Shown here piece after piece: positions 34,130 through 43,032 of a stretch of 64,000 bases of DNA. Made by a program: the position numbers and the translations under genes. Below the pieces are notes generated by a model, which was not told the origin of the DNA, ran no database searches, and saw nothing but the letters and a program-made list of their open reading frames with translations. Location: contig DAISXR010000001.1 in NCBI GenBank assembly GCA_036825755.1, positions 37,925 through 101,924 of the forward strand, written 5' to 3'. The stretch comes from JAJFTV01 sp036825755. Lineage in GTDB: Bacteria > Chloroflexota > Anaerolineae > Anaerolineales > Anaerolineaceae. How positions within the stretch are numbered: position 1 is the first letter of the stretch; each line of letters begins with the position of its first letter.

Positions 34130-34801
34130 TTATTGAACCCGGGTGTTGCTCTGAGGGAAAATGGGTTCTACCTTTCCTAAAACCGGTTCAGGGTGGGTGA
34201 CCAGTGCTTCCCAGAACGCCACCAGAGTGGCGGGTATTTCTCGAATATTCCAGACGATCTGTGATTCAAGGGTATAGGGCAGTTGATCGGCGTTGACGCC
34301 ATACGCATCCAGGCCCATCACCTTGCACAAAAACAGGGCGCGCGGGAGATGAAACCGCTGGGTGACCAGGATCGCCATTTGAACCTGGAAGATATCACGG
34401 GCGCGATAACAGGTATCGTAGGTACGGCGGCCGGCATAATCCAGCACAATGTCTTCCGGCGGAACGCCCATCTCCACAGCGAAATTATACATGGCGCGCG
34501 GCTCGTTGTAATCGACAAAGCGGTTATCGCCACTCATCAGAATCTTCTGAATCTTTCCATCATGATAGAGCCTAACGGCCGCTTCCACACGGTGCTGAAG
34601 TACTTTGGTGACGGTTCCATCCTTGTTGAGGCCGGCCCCAAACACGATGCCCACCGGAGCTTCCGGGGCGTTTTGAACCGAATAAATGCGCCGCAGGCTG
34701 TAGATCTCGGAAACGATGCGCGACAGGGCAGCCACGATGGCAGCAGAAATGATGAGTGTGACGAGCATACGCCAGATCACCTTTATGGTTTTATTCAACA
34801 C
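34130..34801 (-). CDS. SanA/YdcF-like DUF218 membrane-anchored protein
   Basis: 223 residues with one N-terminal transmembrane anchor (about 10-30) and an extracytoplasmic DUF218 domain. GIVFGAGL, LMSGDNR, DYAGRRTYDTCYRA and TQRFHLPRALFLC match the SanA group, whose E. coli member is linked to envelope barrier function and vancomycin exclusion. GTG start at 34801. A TAAAAT -10 box ends seven bases before it and no Shine-Dalgarno is visible, so the mRNA is likely leaderless. The enzymatic activity of DUF218 is not settled. Confidence 0.85.
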   Translation of the reverse strand: MLNKTIKVIWRMLVTLIISAAIVAALSRIVSEIYSLRRIYSVQNAPEAPVGIVFGAGLNKDGTVTKVLQHRVEAAVRLYHDGKIQKILMSGDNRFVDYNEPRAMYNFAVEMGVPPEDIVLDYAGRRTYDTCYRARDIFQVQMAILVTQRFHLPRALFLCKVMGLDAYGVNADQLPYTLESQIVWNIREIPATLVAFWEALVTHPEPVLGKVEPIFPQSNTRVQ

Positions 34802-34814
34802 AATTTGAATTTTA
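34802..34814 (-). promoter_or_regulatory. -10 box of sanA-like gene, probable leaderless start
   Basis: On the minus strand TAAAAT occupies 34814-34809 and the GTG start is at 34801, seven bases later, so transcription should begin at about the start codon. No clear -35. Confidence 0.45.
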
Positions 34815-34869
34815 CCATGCTCGATTCAGACATCTGCAGTTCTGCATCGTTTGAAGCGGAAAACCTGCA

Positions 34870-34875
34870 TATAAT
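34870..34875 (+). promoter_or_regulatory. -10 box (TATAAT) of the DUF4230 gene
   Basis: Consensus TATAAT 57 bases before the chosen ATG at 34933, inside the divergent region shared with sanA. No consensus -35. Confidence 0.4.
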
Positions 34876-34932
34876 TAACACTGCAGAATTTGTTACTTGG
34901 TGAGATTTTTATTATGGGGAGAAGAGAGAGAA

Positions 34933-35622
34933 ATGGAGCAACGGAATCGATTTTTCTGGATAATAGGGGGGATACTGGCTGTGCTGGTGGTGGCTGTGAT
35001 TGTATTAATGATCAGCATGTTCAACCTGGTACAGCAATCGACCTATCGCATTCTGGCTCCTGTGGAAGCTGTGAACGCTGATATCCGCACCCAGGTTGCC
35101 CAGGTACTGCATCCTACTCCCACCATCATTCCCGATCCCGTGACGATTATCCATGATGTCCAGGCGCTGGCAAGACTTGAAACGATCCAGTATTCGGTCG
35201 AAAAGGTGATCACCGCCGAAATTGGGCAGGAGAATTTTTCGTTTTTGTTTGGAGACCGGATCCTTTTTGTGGCGCATGGCATTGTTGTGGCAGGCATCGA
35301 CTTGAGCAAATTAACCGAAGACGATCTGTGGATGGAAGGTGAAAACCTGTTTATCCGTCTGCCGGCTGCCGAGGTGTTTGTCACCACATTGGATAATGAT
35401 CAATCCTACGTTTATGATCGCGTACAGGGTATTCTTACAGCCGGTGATCAGGATCTGGAAACACGCGCCAGGCAAGCAGCAGAAGATGAAATCCTCAAGG
35501 CAGCCATGGAAGATGGTATTCTGGATCAGGCCCAGATCAACGCAGAATCCTTTTTGGAGAATCTTATCGACGCGCTTGGTTTCGATGATGTCGTGTTTGT
35601 CGAAACAGGAGCAGCCGAATAA
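34933..35622 (+). CDS. DUF4230 membrane-anchored protein
   Basis: 229 residues from the ATG at 34933 (purine-rich GAGAGAG just upstream); an in-frame TTG at 34897 would add 12 residues with a poor hydrophilic start. One transmembrane helix (about 9-32), then an extracytoplasmic domain. LARLETIQYSVEKVI, FGDRILFVAHGIVVAGIDLSKL and IRLPAAEVF are typical of DUF4230. The family is widespread in Gram-positive and Chloroflexi genomes and has no defined function. The C-terminal third is helical and acidic. It is 75 bases upstream of the uridine kinase gene. Confidence 0.8.
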   Translation: MEQRNRFFWIIGGILAVLVVAVIVLMISMFNLVQQSTYRILAPVEAVNADIRTQVAQVLHPTPTIIPDPVTIIHDVQALARLETIQYSVEKVITAEIGQENFSFLFGDRILFVAHGIVVAGIDLSKLTEDDLWMEGENLFIRLPAAEVFVTTLDNDQSYVYDRVQGILTAGDQDLETRARQAAEDEILKAAMEDGILDQAQINAESFLENLIDALGFDDVVFVETGAAE

Positions 35623-35697
35623 ACCAGTGCCGGACTGTGTGTGGAAAAATCTGTCAGGTTTTCCCATTCGTTTTTTCATTTTTAAACAGGATCATCA

Positions 35698-37401
35698 ATG
35701 ACCATTCATGAAACCAGATTGGACCCTGAAGTCGAAATTCAACTGCCTGACGGCAGGGTTTATTCGGGGCCGCGTAACAGCACCCTGGAACAATTTTTTA
35801 AGGCGATGCCCGATTGGCACAAGACAGCCATCGTGGGAGGTATCGTCAACTCAGAGCTGCGAGAACTGACATACCCGGTGACGATGGACGCCAAAGTGCA
35901 GCCGGTGGATATCGTCAGTGCAGACGGTGCGCGTATCTACCGCCGCTCGGTCACCTTTTTGCTGGAAGCCGCTTTTGAAGACACCTTCCCCAATGTCAAA
36001 CTGACTGTGGACCATTCTGTTTCATCGGGTGGTTTTTATTGCGAGGTGACCGAACATGACCCGCTCACCACCGCCGAACTTGAAACACTTGAAACAAGAA
36101 TGCGTGAGCTGGTGAAACAGGATCTGCCCTTTGAACGACAACAGGTGACCCTGGATTACGCGATGGAATATTTCCAGAAGAAAGAGCAGACCGACAAGAT
36201 TCGCCTGCTAAAATACCGCACCAAGCCCTGGCTGATTCTGTATAAACTGGGCGATCACCAGGACTACCATCACGGGTATATGGTACCGTCGACACGCTAT
36301 CTGCGCTGGTTTGACCTCAAGCGACTTGGGCAGGGCTTTGTGCTGCGTTTTCCACGGCGCTCCCGCCCGGATGAATTGCCGCCGCTGCCGGAATCACCTG
36401 CCCTGGTGAGAAGTTTCAGGCAGTACGGCGAGTGGCTTGACCGGATGGGGATACCGGATGTTGGGGCGCTGGATGACGCGATCCGGGATAACAAAATCCA
36501 TGAGGTTATCTTAATTTCCGAGGCGCTGCATGAACAGAAAATCGGTGAAATTGCGTCGCAGATCATCAAAAAGCAAGGACAGGTCCGCGTCATCCTGATC
36601 GCCGGCCCCTCCTCATCAGGCAAGACCACCTTTTCAAAGCGGCTTTCCATCCAACTGCTGGCCCAGGGTGCCGACCCTTACCCGGTTGAACTGGATAATT
36701 TCTTTGTGAACCGTGAAGACACCCCGCGCGATGAATTTGGAGAGTTTGACTTTGAGTCCATTGATGCCGTCAATACCGATCTTCTGAACAGTTGCCTGGG
36801 GGATCTGATTGCCGGAAAAGAAGTGCGCTTGCCGCGATACAACTTTCCGCTGGGCATCAGCGAGCCCGGAGATACGATAAGGTTGAATAAAAACCAGATC
36901 ATCATTCTGGAGGGGATTCATGGTCTCAATCCCCGTTTGTTGGAAGGATTTCCGGGTGAACAAACCCACAAATTATACGTCTCCTGCCTTACCCAACTGA
37001 ACCTGGATCGCTACAACCGCATCTCAACAACCGATACGCGTCTGATCCGCAGAATTGTACGAGATTCACGCGAAAGGGGCTACACGGCCTCACAGACGAT
37101 CAAACGCTGGGATTCCGTCCGCCGGGGGGAACGAAAGTATATCTTTCCATATCAGGAGAACTCAAACGAGATTTTTAACTCTGCCATGGCGTATGAATTA
37201 TCGGCCTTGCGGCCTCTGGCGGAGCCGGTATTGCGTCAGGTGCCGTATGGAACCCCGGAATACATAGAAGCCAAGCGCCTGCTTTCACTGCTTGAGTGGT
37301 TTCTGCCTCTGAACGTGGATTTGATCCCGGATAATTCGCTGCTGCGGGAATTTATCGGCGGATCGATCCTCAAGGATTTCAAGATCTGGAAGATGAAATA
37401 A
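35698..37401 (+). CDS. TGS-domain uridine kinase-like protein
   Basis: 567 residues. N-terminal TGS-like domain (about 10-75, VEIQLPDGRVYSGPRNST), a ThrRS/AlaRS second-additional-domain-like region (about 80-240), and a C-terminal P-loop kinase of the uridine kinase/phosphoribulokinase family with AGPSSSGKTTFSKRL near 302 and PRYNFPLG, IILEGIHGLNP downstream. This three-part design is known in bacteria and usually annotated as nucleoside kinase; the first two domains resemble threonyl-tRNA synthetase, without its catalytic core. AGGA precedes the ATG by a normal distance. It ends at a bidirectional terminator shared with the convergent aminotransferase. Confidence 0.87.
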   Translation: MTIHETRLDPEVEIQLPDGRVYSGPRNSTLEQFFKAMPDWHKTAIVGGIVNSELRELTYPVTMDAKVQPVDIVSADGARIYRRSVTFLLEAAFEDTFPNVKLTVDHSVSSGGFYCEVTEHDPLTTAELETLETRMRELVKQDLPFERQQVTLDYAMEYFQKKEQTDKIRLLKYRTKPWLILYKLGDHQDYHHGYMVPSTRYLRWFDLKRLGQGFVLRFPRRSRPDELPPLPESPALVRSFRQYGEWLDRMGIPDVGALDDAIRDNKIHEVILISEALHEQKIGEIASQIIKKQGQVRVILIAGPSSSGKTTFSKRLSIQLLAQGADPYPVELDNFFVNREDTPRDEFGEFDFESIDAVNTDLLNSCLGDLIAGKEVRLPRYNFPLGISEPGDTIRLNKNQIIILEGIHGLNPRLLEGFPGEQTHKLYVSCLTQLNLDRYNRISTTDTRLIRRIVRDSRERGYTASQTIKRWDSVRRGERKYIFPYQENSNEIFNSAMAYELSALRPLAEPVLRQVPYGTPEYIEAKRLLSLLEWFLPLNVDLIPDNSLLREFIGGSILKDFKIWKMK

Positions 37402-37421
37402 CAAGTCTGGATATAAACAAG

Positions 37422-37455
37422 AACAGGCCGGTATCGAATAAACCCGGCCTGTTTT
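37422..37455. terminator. Bidirectional Rho-independent terminator
   Basis: AACAGGCCGG (37422-37431) and CCGGCCTGTT (37444-37453) form a 10-bp stem with a 12-base loop and T-rich flanks in both directions. It lies between the convergent uridine kinase and aminotransferase genes and can serve both. Confidence 0.9.
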
Positions 37456-37473
37456 ATTACTTTTATTGAAAAA

Positions 37474-38700
37474 CTACTTCAGCATCTGGCGAACCACTTT
37501 ACCCAGGCGAGAGATACCCTCGTTGATGGTTTCAGGGTTCTGGAATGAGAAGTTCAACCGCATGGTATTTTCACCGCCGCCGTGCGGGTGGAAGGATTCA
37601 CCGGATACAAAAGCGACCTTCTCTTCAATGGCTTTTTTGAGGACCTCACCGGAATTGCAACCTTCCGGCAGGGTAACCCACAGGAACAGACCGCCTTCGG
37701 GATGGGTCCATTTTACGCCAGCCGGCATGTGCTCGGAGAGGGAATCCAGCATCACGTCGCGCCGCTCGTGGTAGATCTTGCGGATCAACTTGATATGTTC
37801 GTCCAGGAAGCCGCCTGAAGCCACTTCGTAGGCAACATACTGGTTGAACGTGGATGTATTCAGATCCATGCCCTGTTTGGCCTGCACCAGGCGAGTGATC
37901 ACACTGGTGGGGGCGATGATCCAGGCCAGCCGGATGCCAGGAGCCAGAGTCTTGGAGAAGGTGCTCATGTAGATGGCATTTCCGGTGTTGGAGTTGCCCT
38001 GTTCGCGGCGGATGATATCATCCAGTACGCTGATGGGAGGAATATGATCGCCTTCGTAGCGCAGTTGCCCGTAGGGATCATCTTCCACAATCGGCACACC
38101 GTATCTGTCAGCCAGTTCGACGATTTTTCTGCGGTTTTCCAATGGGATGGTCACGCCGGTGGGGTTCTGGAAGTTGGGCAGCAGATACATGAACTTGGGG
38201 CCTCTGCGCAACGCTTCTTCCATCTCATCCACCTTGATGCCGTTTTCATCGGATCCAACGGTGATGTACTCAGCCTGATAGGCATTCCAGGCCTGCAGCG
38301 CACCCAGATAGGTGGGGGATTCAACCAGGATATGGTCACCGGGGTTGACGAACACCTTACCCAGCATATCGAGAGCCTGCTGTGAACCTGAGGTAATGAG
38401 CACGTTATCAGCCGTGATGTTAATGCCAAACCGGTTGGTATGACGGGCAATCATCTCACGAAGAGGCAAAAAACCTTCCGAGGGGCCATACTGCATGGCC
38501 ATTTTCGCCTTGGCAGGATCGCTCAGAACGCGTTCACAGGCCTCGGAAAATTGTTTGACGGGGAATACTTCAGGGGCTGGATAACCGCCGCCGAATGAGA
38601 TCATACCCGGTTGCGCGACAACTTTAAGCAATTCGCGGATCGCCGAGCTTTTCATCCCATTCATTCGTTGTGCATATCTGCTTTCCCACAATGACTGCAT
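37474..38700 (-). CDS. PLP-dependent aminotransferase, class I/II (LysN / 2-aminoadipate type)
   Basis: 408 residues from the ATG at 38700, chosen because AAGGAG lies seven bases upstream; the ATG at 38718 lacks a site. Fold type I motifs: ISFGGGYPAPEVFP at the N-terminus, SGSQQALDM, LPNFQNPTG, EDDPYGQLRY, the PLP-lysine in STFSKTLAPGIRLAW, and RLNFSF at the C-terminus. These are typical of the LysN/ARO8-like group that transaminates 2-aminoadipate, aromatic or branched-chain amino acids; the exact amino acid is not decidable. Cytoplasmic. It follows the glyA-gcvT fusion on the same strand after 79 bases. Confidence 0.87.
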   Translation of the reverse strand: MQSLWESRYAQRMNGMKSSAIRELLKVVAQPGMISFGGGYPAPEVFPVKQFSEACERVLSDPAKAKMAMQYGPSEGFLPLREMIARHTNRFGINITADNVLITSGSQQALDMLGKVFVNPGDHILVESPTYLGALQAWNAYQAEYITVGSDENGIKVDEMEEALRRGPKFMYLLPNFQNPTGVTIPLENRRKIVELADRYGVPIVEDDPYGQLRYEGDHIPPISVLDDIIRREQGNSNTGNAIYMSTFSKTLAPGIRLAWIIAPTSVITRLVQAKQGMDLNTSTFNQYVAYEVASGGFLDEHIKLIRKIYHERRDVMLDSLSEHMPAGVKWTHPEGGLFLWVTLPEGCNSGEVLKKAIEEKVAFVSGESFHPHGGGENTMRLNFSFQNPETINEGISRLGKVVRQMLK

Positions 38701-38724
38701 TTTTTTCTCCTTAATCATATTTGT

Positions 38725-38772
38725 AAAAAGCTTTTTTTGATTGACGGCGGGCCCATAGGATAGGCTCGCCGT
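38725..38772. repeat. Inverted repeats between glyA-gcvT and the aminotransferase
   Basis: ACGGCG (38744-38749) and CGCCGT (38767-38772) form a GC-rich hairpin just after the fusion gene stop, and AAAAAGCTTTTT near 38725-38737 is a palindrome just before the aminotransferase. No T-run follows the hairpin on the minus strand, so it is not a clear terminator. Confidence 0.45.
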
Positions 38773-38779
38773 TTCATAA

Positions 38780-41700
38780 CTATTTCAACTTCGCAAAACG
38801 ACTGACCACTTTGGCAGAAGAGGGCAGCGTCACTTTGTCGCCGATTTCAAGCGTGGCAGCGGCTTTATCGGGTTTATCGGATGCGGATTGGTAAATAAAC
38901 AGTTCGGTTCCTTCTTCGGCATATTTTTCATCCACGTAGGCCTGGCCGGTGAGGTATCCTTCACTGTCGATGGCGCAACTGGTTACTTTGCCAATCACTT
39001 TGCCTTTGGCGTCGGCAATGGGGTTGCCATGGTGAGCCATGCGGGTGCGTTTTTCATCAAAGCGGAAGCGAACCACAATACCCTTCTGGGCAGCCTCACG
39101 TTTCATGTAAGCTTCGCGTCCGACAAACCAGGGTTTGTAAGTTTTGACATAGAAACCAAATCCGGCTTCGGAAACACCCAGGTTGAAGAGACCGCCCATT
39201 TCGTCGCCGTACAGGGGCAGGCCAAACTCGGTGCGCAACGAATCTCGCGCGCCCAGGCCAATCGGTTTGAGGCCCATCGGACCGCCGACCTGCAGCAAAC
39301 GGGTCCACAGCTCAACGGCTTTGTCAGGGTGGACGAACAACTCGAAGGCCATATTTTCACCGGTGTAGCCGGTTCTGGAAACAACCAGATCCAACCCACC
39401 AACCACGGCCTCGCAAAGCTGCGTGCGCTGCAGAGCCATGATGCGGGCTTTGTTCTCGGCATCTACACCCAGTGCCAACAGGATATCGCGTGATTTGCGA
39501 CCCTGGAGGGCTATATCCACGCGCATCTCATCACCGGCAGCGCGATCTTTCAAATTGCGCAGATTGACGTTGCGACCAAATGCAAGCGCATACGGGCGGG
39601 CGGGATCCACCATCACCTTGCCCTCGCGAACGGCGTTGAGCCAGGTCCAGTCTTTGTCGTCGTTGGATGCGTTGACCACAACCAGGTATTTCTCATCACC
39701 GCGGCGGTAGATCAGCAGATCATCGATCACATTGGCATCGGTGTCAAGCAGGTGCGTGTACAGCGATTCACCTACCTTCAACGCGCCGATGTCATTGCCG
39801 CACACACTGTCGAGGAAGACGCAGGCATCCGGACCTTCGGCCTGGTATACGGCCATGTGCGATACATCAAACAAACCGGCAGCCTGGCGGGTGGCCAGAT
39901 GCTCTTCCAAAACTGAGGTATACCAGACGGGCATTTCCCAACCGGCAAACGGGATGATCTTGGCGCCCAGTTTTTTGTGTTCTTCGTACAGGGGAGTGCG
40001 CTTTAATGGGGGATTTTCAGGTTCCACCCACTGGAATTTCGGGAGTGCTTCGCCTTTCCCTTCCTGCAGCCCGATGTAATAAGGCTTGGTGGAAGAGATG
40101 GTCTCCGTATCGATCGCGGTGAAGGGAGCAGCAGTGGTTTCACTGACCTCGAAGGGTCCGGGAATACGGCGAACCAGATCCGGGTCGAAGGTGGTGTAAC
40201 CATCAGACAAATCACGCAGCCAGGCGGCAGCCAGACTGGCCTGTTCCTGGGCCACGCTCACCTTGAAGTGGTACGGATCCACACAGGTAAGAATGGCATC
40301 GATGGAGCCTTTGCTGGTGACCAGACTGGTCTTTTGGCTCTGGCCCGGTTTGAGTGCTTCTACGTTGGATGTGAAGGCATAGTTGACAATGCTGCGGATG
40401 TTGTCACCCTTCAGATCATACGCCACGCGACCGCTCTTCTGCTGGGGAACATCATCAATGTAGAAGAAGTGCGGATATCCGGTACGAGTCTTTTCGCCGT
40501 CAAAGCCGGCTGATTCGGCCAGTTCACGAACACGCAGCTTGGCATTTTCAAGCACATCAAAGTCGATTTTCGCGCGGCTGGCGTCGCCTTTTCGGGTGAC
40601 CACAGAGTAGGGTTTGATGGCGAGCAGCACATCGGCCATGATATCGGCCACTTTTTGGGTCTCGGCTTCTTTGAACCCGCGCTGGGTGATCCAGGGGGTA
40701 CCATAGCGGATGCCAGAGGCGTACAGGGCGGTTTTATCACCCGGGATGGTGTTGCGATTACAAACGATCCCGGCGATATCGAGGATGCGAGCACCCAGGT
40801 CACCTGAAAGGGTGACGCCATTCTCGCCCTTAATCGTACGGCAATCCAGGTTGCCCAAATGACTGTTCGTACCGCCAAACGGAATGCGTAAACCGCGTTC
40901 CTGCAGCCGGTTAGTCAACGCCACCGCGTTTTTGACTATTTGAGCCTGCAGTTCTTTGAAAGCCGGCGTCTGTGCAATTTTGAAGGTGGTCGCCAAAGCC
41001 GCAAAAATATGTACATGAGGTCCGCCCTGTTCGCCCGGGAAGACGCCCTTGTCGATTTTCTTCGAAATGGCCTGGGTCTGGCTCAGGATGACGGCACCGC
41101 GCGGGCCGCACAAGGTTTTATGCGTGGTAAAGGTAATGACGTGCGCATATCCAACCGGTGAAGGAACCGCACCGCCAGCCACCAGACCGGCGATGTGTGA
41201 AATATCGGCCATCAGGTAAGCGCCGACCGAATCCGCGATCTCGCGATAGCGTTTCCAGTCAGGGATCCAGGGATAAGAGGAGTAACCGGCAATCAGGATT
41301 TTTGGTTTATGCTCAAGCGCCAATGCCTGAACCTTGTCATAATCAATCTTTTCCGTCTCAGGATCCACGTTGTAATGCACCACATTGAAAAGCATGCCGG
41401 AGCGGTTGACCGAGGAACCATGGGAAAGGTGACCGCCGTGCAGCAGATTCATGCCCAGAATGGTATCACCGGGTTTGATCAGAGCAGTGTAAACAGCGTT
41501 GTTGGCCGGAGCTCCGGAGAGCGGCTGGACATTGACGAAGATTTTTTCGGCTGGTACGGCGGGGGTGGCAAATGCCTCAGCAGCCCGACGACGTGCGAGT
41601 TCTTCCACCAGGTTGACATAATCCATCCCTTTGTAATATCGAGGATCAGCATACCGGCGAAAATTTCCTAACTGGGTAGTGTAATCTAAAATTTCTTCTT

Positions 41701-41911
41701 CTGAAAACAGACGGGTTTCTTCATCAGGGTAACCTTCGGCGTACAGGTTCTGAAAGATGGAGCCCATCGATTCTCGCACAGCAGCCGGTGCTGTGCTCTC
41801 GCTGGGGATGAGGATTAATTTGCGAAATTGACGTTCTGCTTCAAGTTTCGTCAACTTCTCCAATTCGGGATCAATTTCTGATAACGTACCGCGTACCAAA
41901 AAATCCTTCAT
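38780..41911 (-). CDS. Fused serine hydroxymethyltransferase - aminomethyltransferase (GlyA-GcvT)
   Basis: 1043 residues from the ATG at 41911, with AAGGAG seven bases upstream. Residues about 1-480 are SHMT: NLYAEGYP, ADISHIAGLVAGG and PLP-lysine K265 in TTHKTLCGPRG. An unusual 25-residue stretch (DEETRLFSEEEILDY...) interrupts the usual YAEGYPGKRYYGG region. Residues about 480-640 are an unassigned linker domain. Residues about 640-1043 are GcvT, the T-protein of the glycine cleavage system: PFAGWEMPVWY, LFDVSHMA, SRTGYTGE, GLGARDSLR. Both enzymes handle glycine and the methylene-tetrahydrofolate pool, so fusion would couple them. No frameshift or internal stop. The gcvH and gcvP genes are not in the window. 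A good promoter lies upstream. Confidence 0.93.
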   Translation of the reverse strand: MKDFLVRGTLSEIDPELEKLTKLEAERQFRKLILIPSESTAPAAVRESMGSIFQNLYAEGYPDEETRLFSEEEILDYTTQLGNFRRYADPRYYKGMDYVNLVEELARRRAAEAFATPAVPAEKIFVNVQPLSGAPANNAVYTALIKPGDTILGMNLLHGGHLSHGSSVNRSGMLFNVVHYNVDPETEKIDYDKVQALALEHKPKILIAGYSSYPWIPDWKRYREIADSVGAYLMADISHIAGLVAGGAVPSPVGYAHVITFTTHKTLCGPRGAVILSQTQAISKKIDKGVFPGEQGGPHVHIFAALATTFKIAQTPAFKELQAQIVKNAVALTNRLQERGLRIPFGGTNSHLGNLDCRTIKGENGVTLSGDLGARILDIAGIVCNRNTIPGDKTALYASGIRYGTPWITQRGFKEAETQKVADIMADVLLAIKPYSVVTRKGDASRAKIDFDVLENAKLRVRELAESAGFDGEKTRTGYPHFFYIDDVPQQKSGRVAYDLKGDNIRSIVNYAFTSNVEALKPGQSQKTSLVTSKGSIDAILTCVDPYHFKVSVAQEQASLAAAWLRDLSDGYTTFDPDLVRRIPGPFEVSETTAAPFTAIDTETISSTKPYYIGLQEGKGEALPKFQWVEPENPPLKRTPLYEEHKKLGAKIIPFAGWEMPVWYTSVLEEHLATRQAAGLFDVSHMAVYQAEGPDACVFLDSVCGNDIGALKVGESLYTHLLDTDANVIDDLLIYRRGDEKYLVVVNASNDDKDWTWLNAVREGKVMVDPARPYALAFGRNVNLRNLKDRAAGDEMRVDIALQGRKSRDILLALGVDAENKARIMALQRTQLCEAVVGGLDLVVSRTGYTGENMAFELFVHPDKAVELWTRLLQVGGPMGLKPIGLGARDSLRTEFGLPLYGDEMGGLFNLGVSEAGFGFYVKTYKPWFVGREAYMKREAAQKGIVVRFRFDEKRTRMAHHGNPIADAKGKVIGKVTSCAIDSEGYLTGQAYVDEKYAEEGTELFIYQSASDKPDKAAATLEIGDKVTLPSSAKVVSRFAKLK

Positions 41912-41995
41912 GAGTAACTCCTTGAAAAATGCAGAGATATTGACAGGCAATAATGCCTTATTTGAAATGGAAAAATGGAGTTCATTCCAATTACT

Positions 41996-42024
41996 ATTCT
42001 AATCTCCACAAAGGGGAGGGTCAA
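41996..42024 (-). promoter_or_regulatory. Sigma-70 promoter of the glyA-gcvT fusion
   Basis: On the minus strand TTGACC (42024-42019), exactly 17 bases, TAGAAT (42001-41996). The spacer holds CTCC/GGAG arms. The leader is about 80 bases and contains a small hairpin (AGGCA/TGCCT, 41945-41958). No glycine riboswitch signature is visible in it. Confidence 0.7.
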
Positions 42025-42179
42025 GTGAAAGATGATACAATCTGAACTTGACAAAGACACCCGGCTTCGCAAGACTGATTTTCAGTTTTTCGAATGAAAG
42101 AGATCAAGGATGGATGGAATAGCAACTGAAGGAACACGTCAGGGTTATCATTATCAGTTTGGGCAACCAGGCTTCTAAA

Positions 42180-42737
42180 ATGTCAGATACTTTACCGGAA
42201 GATGAAATCCTCACTCAAGCCATCCGGGGTGATCTGGATGCCTTCAGTCAACTGTACCAGGAATACGTGGGCAGGATCTATAACTATGTGTATTACCGCA
42301 CGGGCAGCTCGTTTGATGCTGAAGATTTAACCGCCAAAGTCTTCCAGAGAGCACTCGCACATATTGGTACGTACGAAGATAAAGGTCTGCCTTTTTCAGC
42401 CTGGCTGTACCGGATCGCTCACAATCTGGTAGCTAACTGGCACCGAGATAACAGCCGTAACAAAGAAGTCTCTATTGAAGATCATCAAAGCCTGCATCAC
42501 CCGGAGGATCACCCGGAAAATTCACTGGTACAGAGCCAGGAGACCGAACTGCTGCTTAAAGCAATCCGAAAACTGCCCGCTGAACGCCAGCAGCTTGTGA
42601 TCCTCAAGTTTGTTGACCGGTTATCCAATGCAGAGATCGGTGAAATCATGAACAAAAGTGAGGGCGCAGTGAAAAGCCTGTATCACCGCACCCTCATATC
42701 GTTACGAGTGAAAATCAAAAAACTGCACCTTGATTAA
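42180..42737 (+). CDS. ECF-family RNA polymerase sigma factor
   Basis: 185 residues from the ATG at 42180 (a TTG at 42159 would add seven). Region 2 is clear: DLDAFSQLYQEYVGRIYNYVYYRTG, then DAEDLTAKVFQRAL and PFSAWLYRIAHNLVANWHR; region 4 is LPAERQQLVILKFVDRLSNAEIGEIMNKSEGAVKSLYHRTLISLR, a helix-turn-helix that recognises the -35 box. No region 1 or 3, hence ECF type. Twenty bases upstream of a small single-helix membrane protein, the usual arrangement of a sigma factor and a membrane anti-sigma. Intergenic 42025-42179 includes a TTGACA (42048-42053) with no convincing -10. Confidence 0.9.
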   Translation: MSDTLPEDEILTQAIRGDLDAFSQLYQEYVGRIYNYVYYRTGSSFDAEDLTAKVFQRALAHIGTYEDKGLPFSAWLYRIAHNLVANWHRDNSRNKEVSIEDHQSLHHPEDHPENSLVQSQETELLLKAIRKLPAERQQLVILKFVDRLSNAEIGEIMNKSEGAVKSLYHRTLISLRVKIKKLHLD

Positions 42738-42757
42738 TTCATTAAGGAATAACAAGT

Positions 42758-43027
42758 ATGATTGTGAGCGAGTCGTATACGAGCAAACTGGATGAACTGG
42801 AACAGTCACTGGCACGTACGCTGGGGCCGGTTGCACCTGACCCCAGGTTTGTCAGCGATTTGAATTCCCAGCTTCACAGCCGCCAGTTCCCGCAAACAAG
42901 AGAAAAGTCACTGGCGAAGGTTTACCTGATCACATCATTCGGTCTGTTTGGCGGTGTGTTTTTGTTCTGGCTGATCAGAAGACTGTTCAGGGTTCGCCAG
43001 AGCAGTGGATTTGTCAGAGCCTCCTGA
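42758..43027 (+). CDS. Small single-pass membrane protein, candidate anti-sigma partner
   Basis: 89 residues: a hydrophilic N-terminal part (about 1-50) containing LDELEQSLARTLGPVAPDPRFVSDL, one transmembrane helix (about 55-75) and a short basic tail RRLFRVRQ. AGGAA precedes the ATG. It has no zinc-binding HxxxCxxC motif of the ZAS anti-sigma fold. Its place directly behind an ECF sigma gene suggests it binds or tethers the sigma factor, which is inference from context only. PDPRFVSDL is a short motif seen near the N-terminus of other sigma-linked membrane proteins. Confidence 0.6.
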   Translation: MIVSESYTSKLDELEQSLARTLGPVAPDPRFVSDLNSQLHSRQFPQTREKSLAKVYLITSFGLFGGVFLFWLIRRLFRVRQSSGFVRAS

Positions 43028-43032
43028 AATGA

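Noticed and set aside
41912..42158. Glycine riboswitch upstream of glyA-gcvT
   Set aside because: Looked for the conserved tandem aptamer blocks and found none; only a promoter and a 5-bp hairpin are visible.
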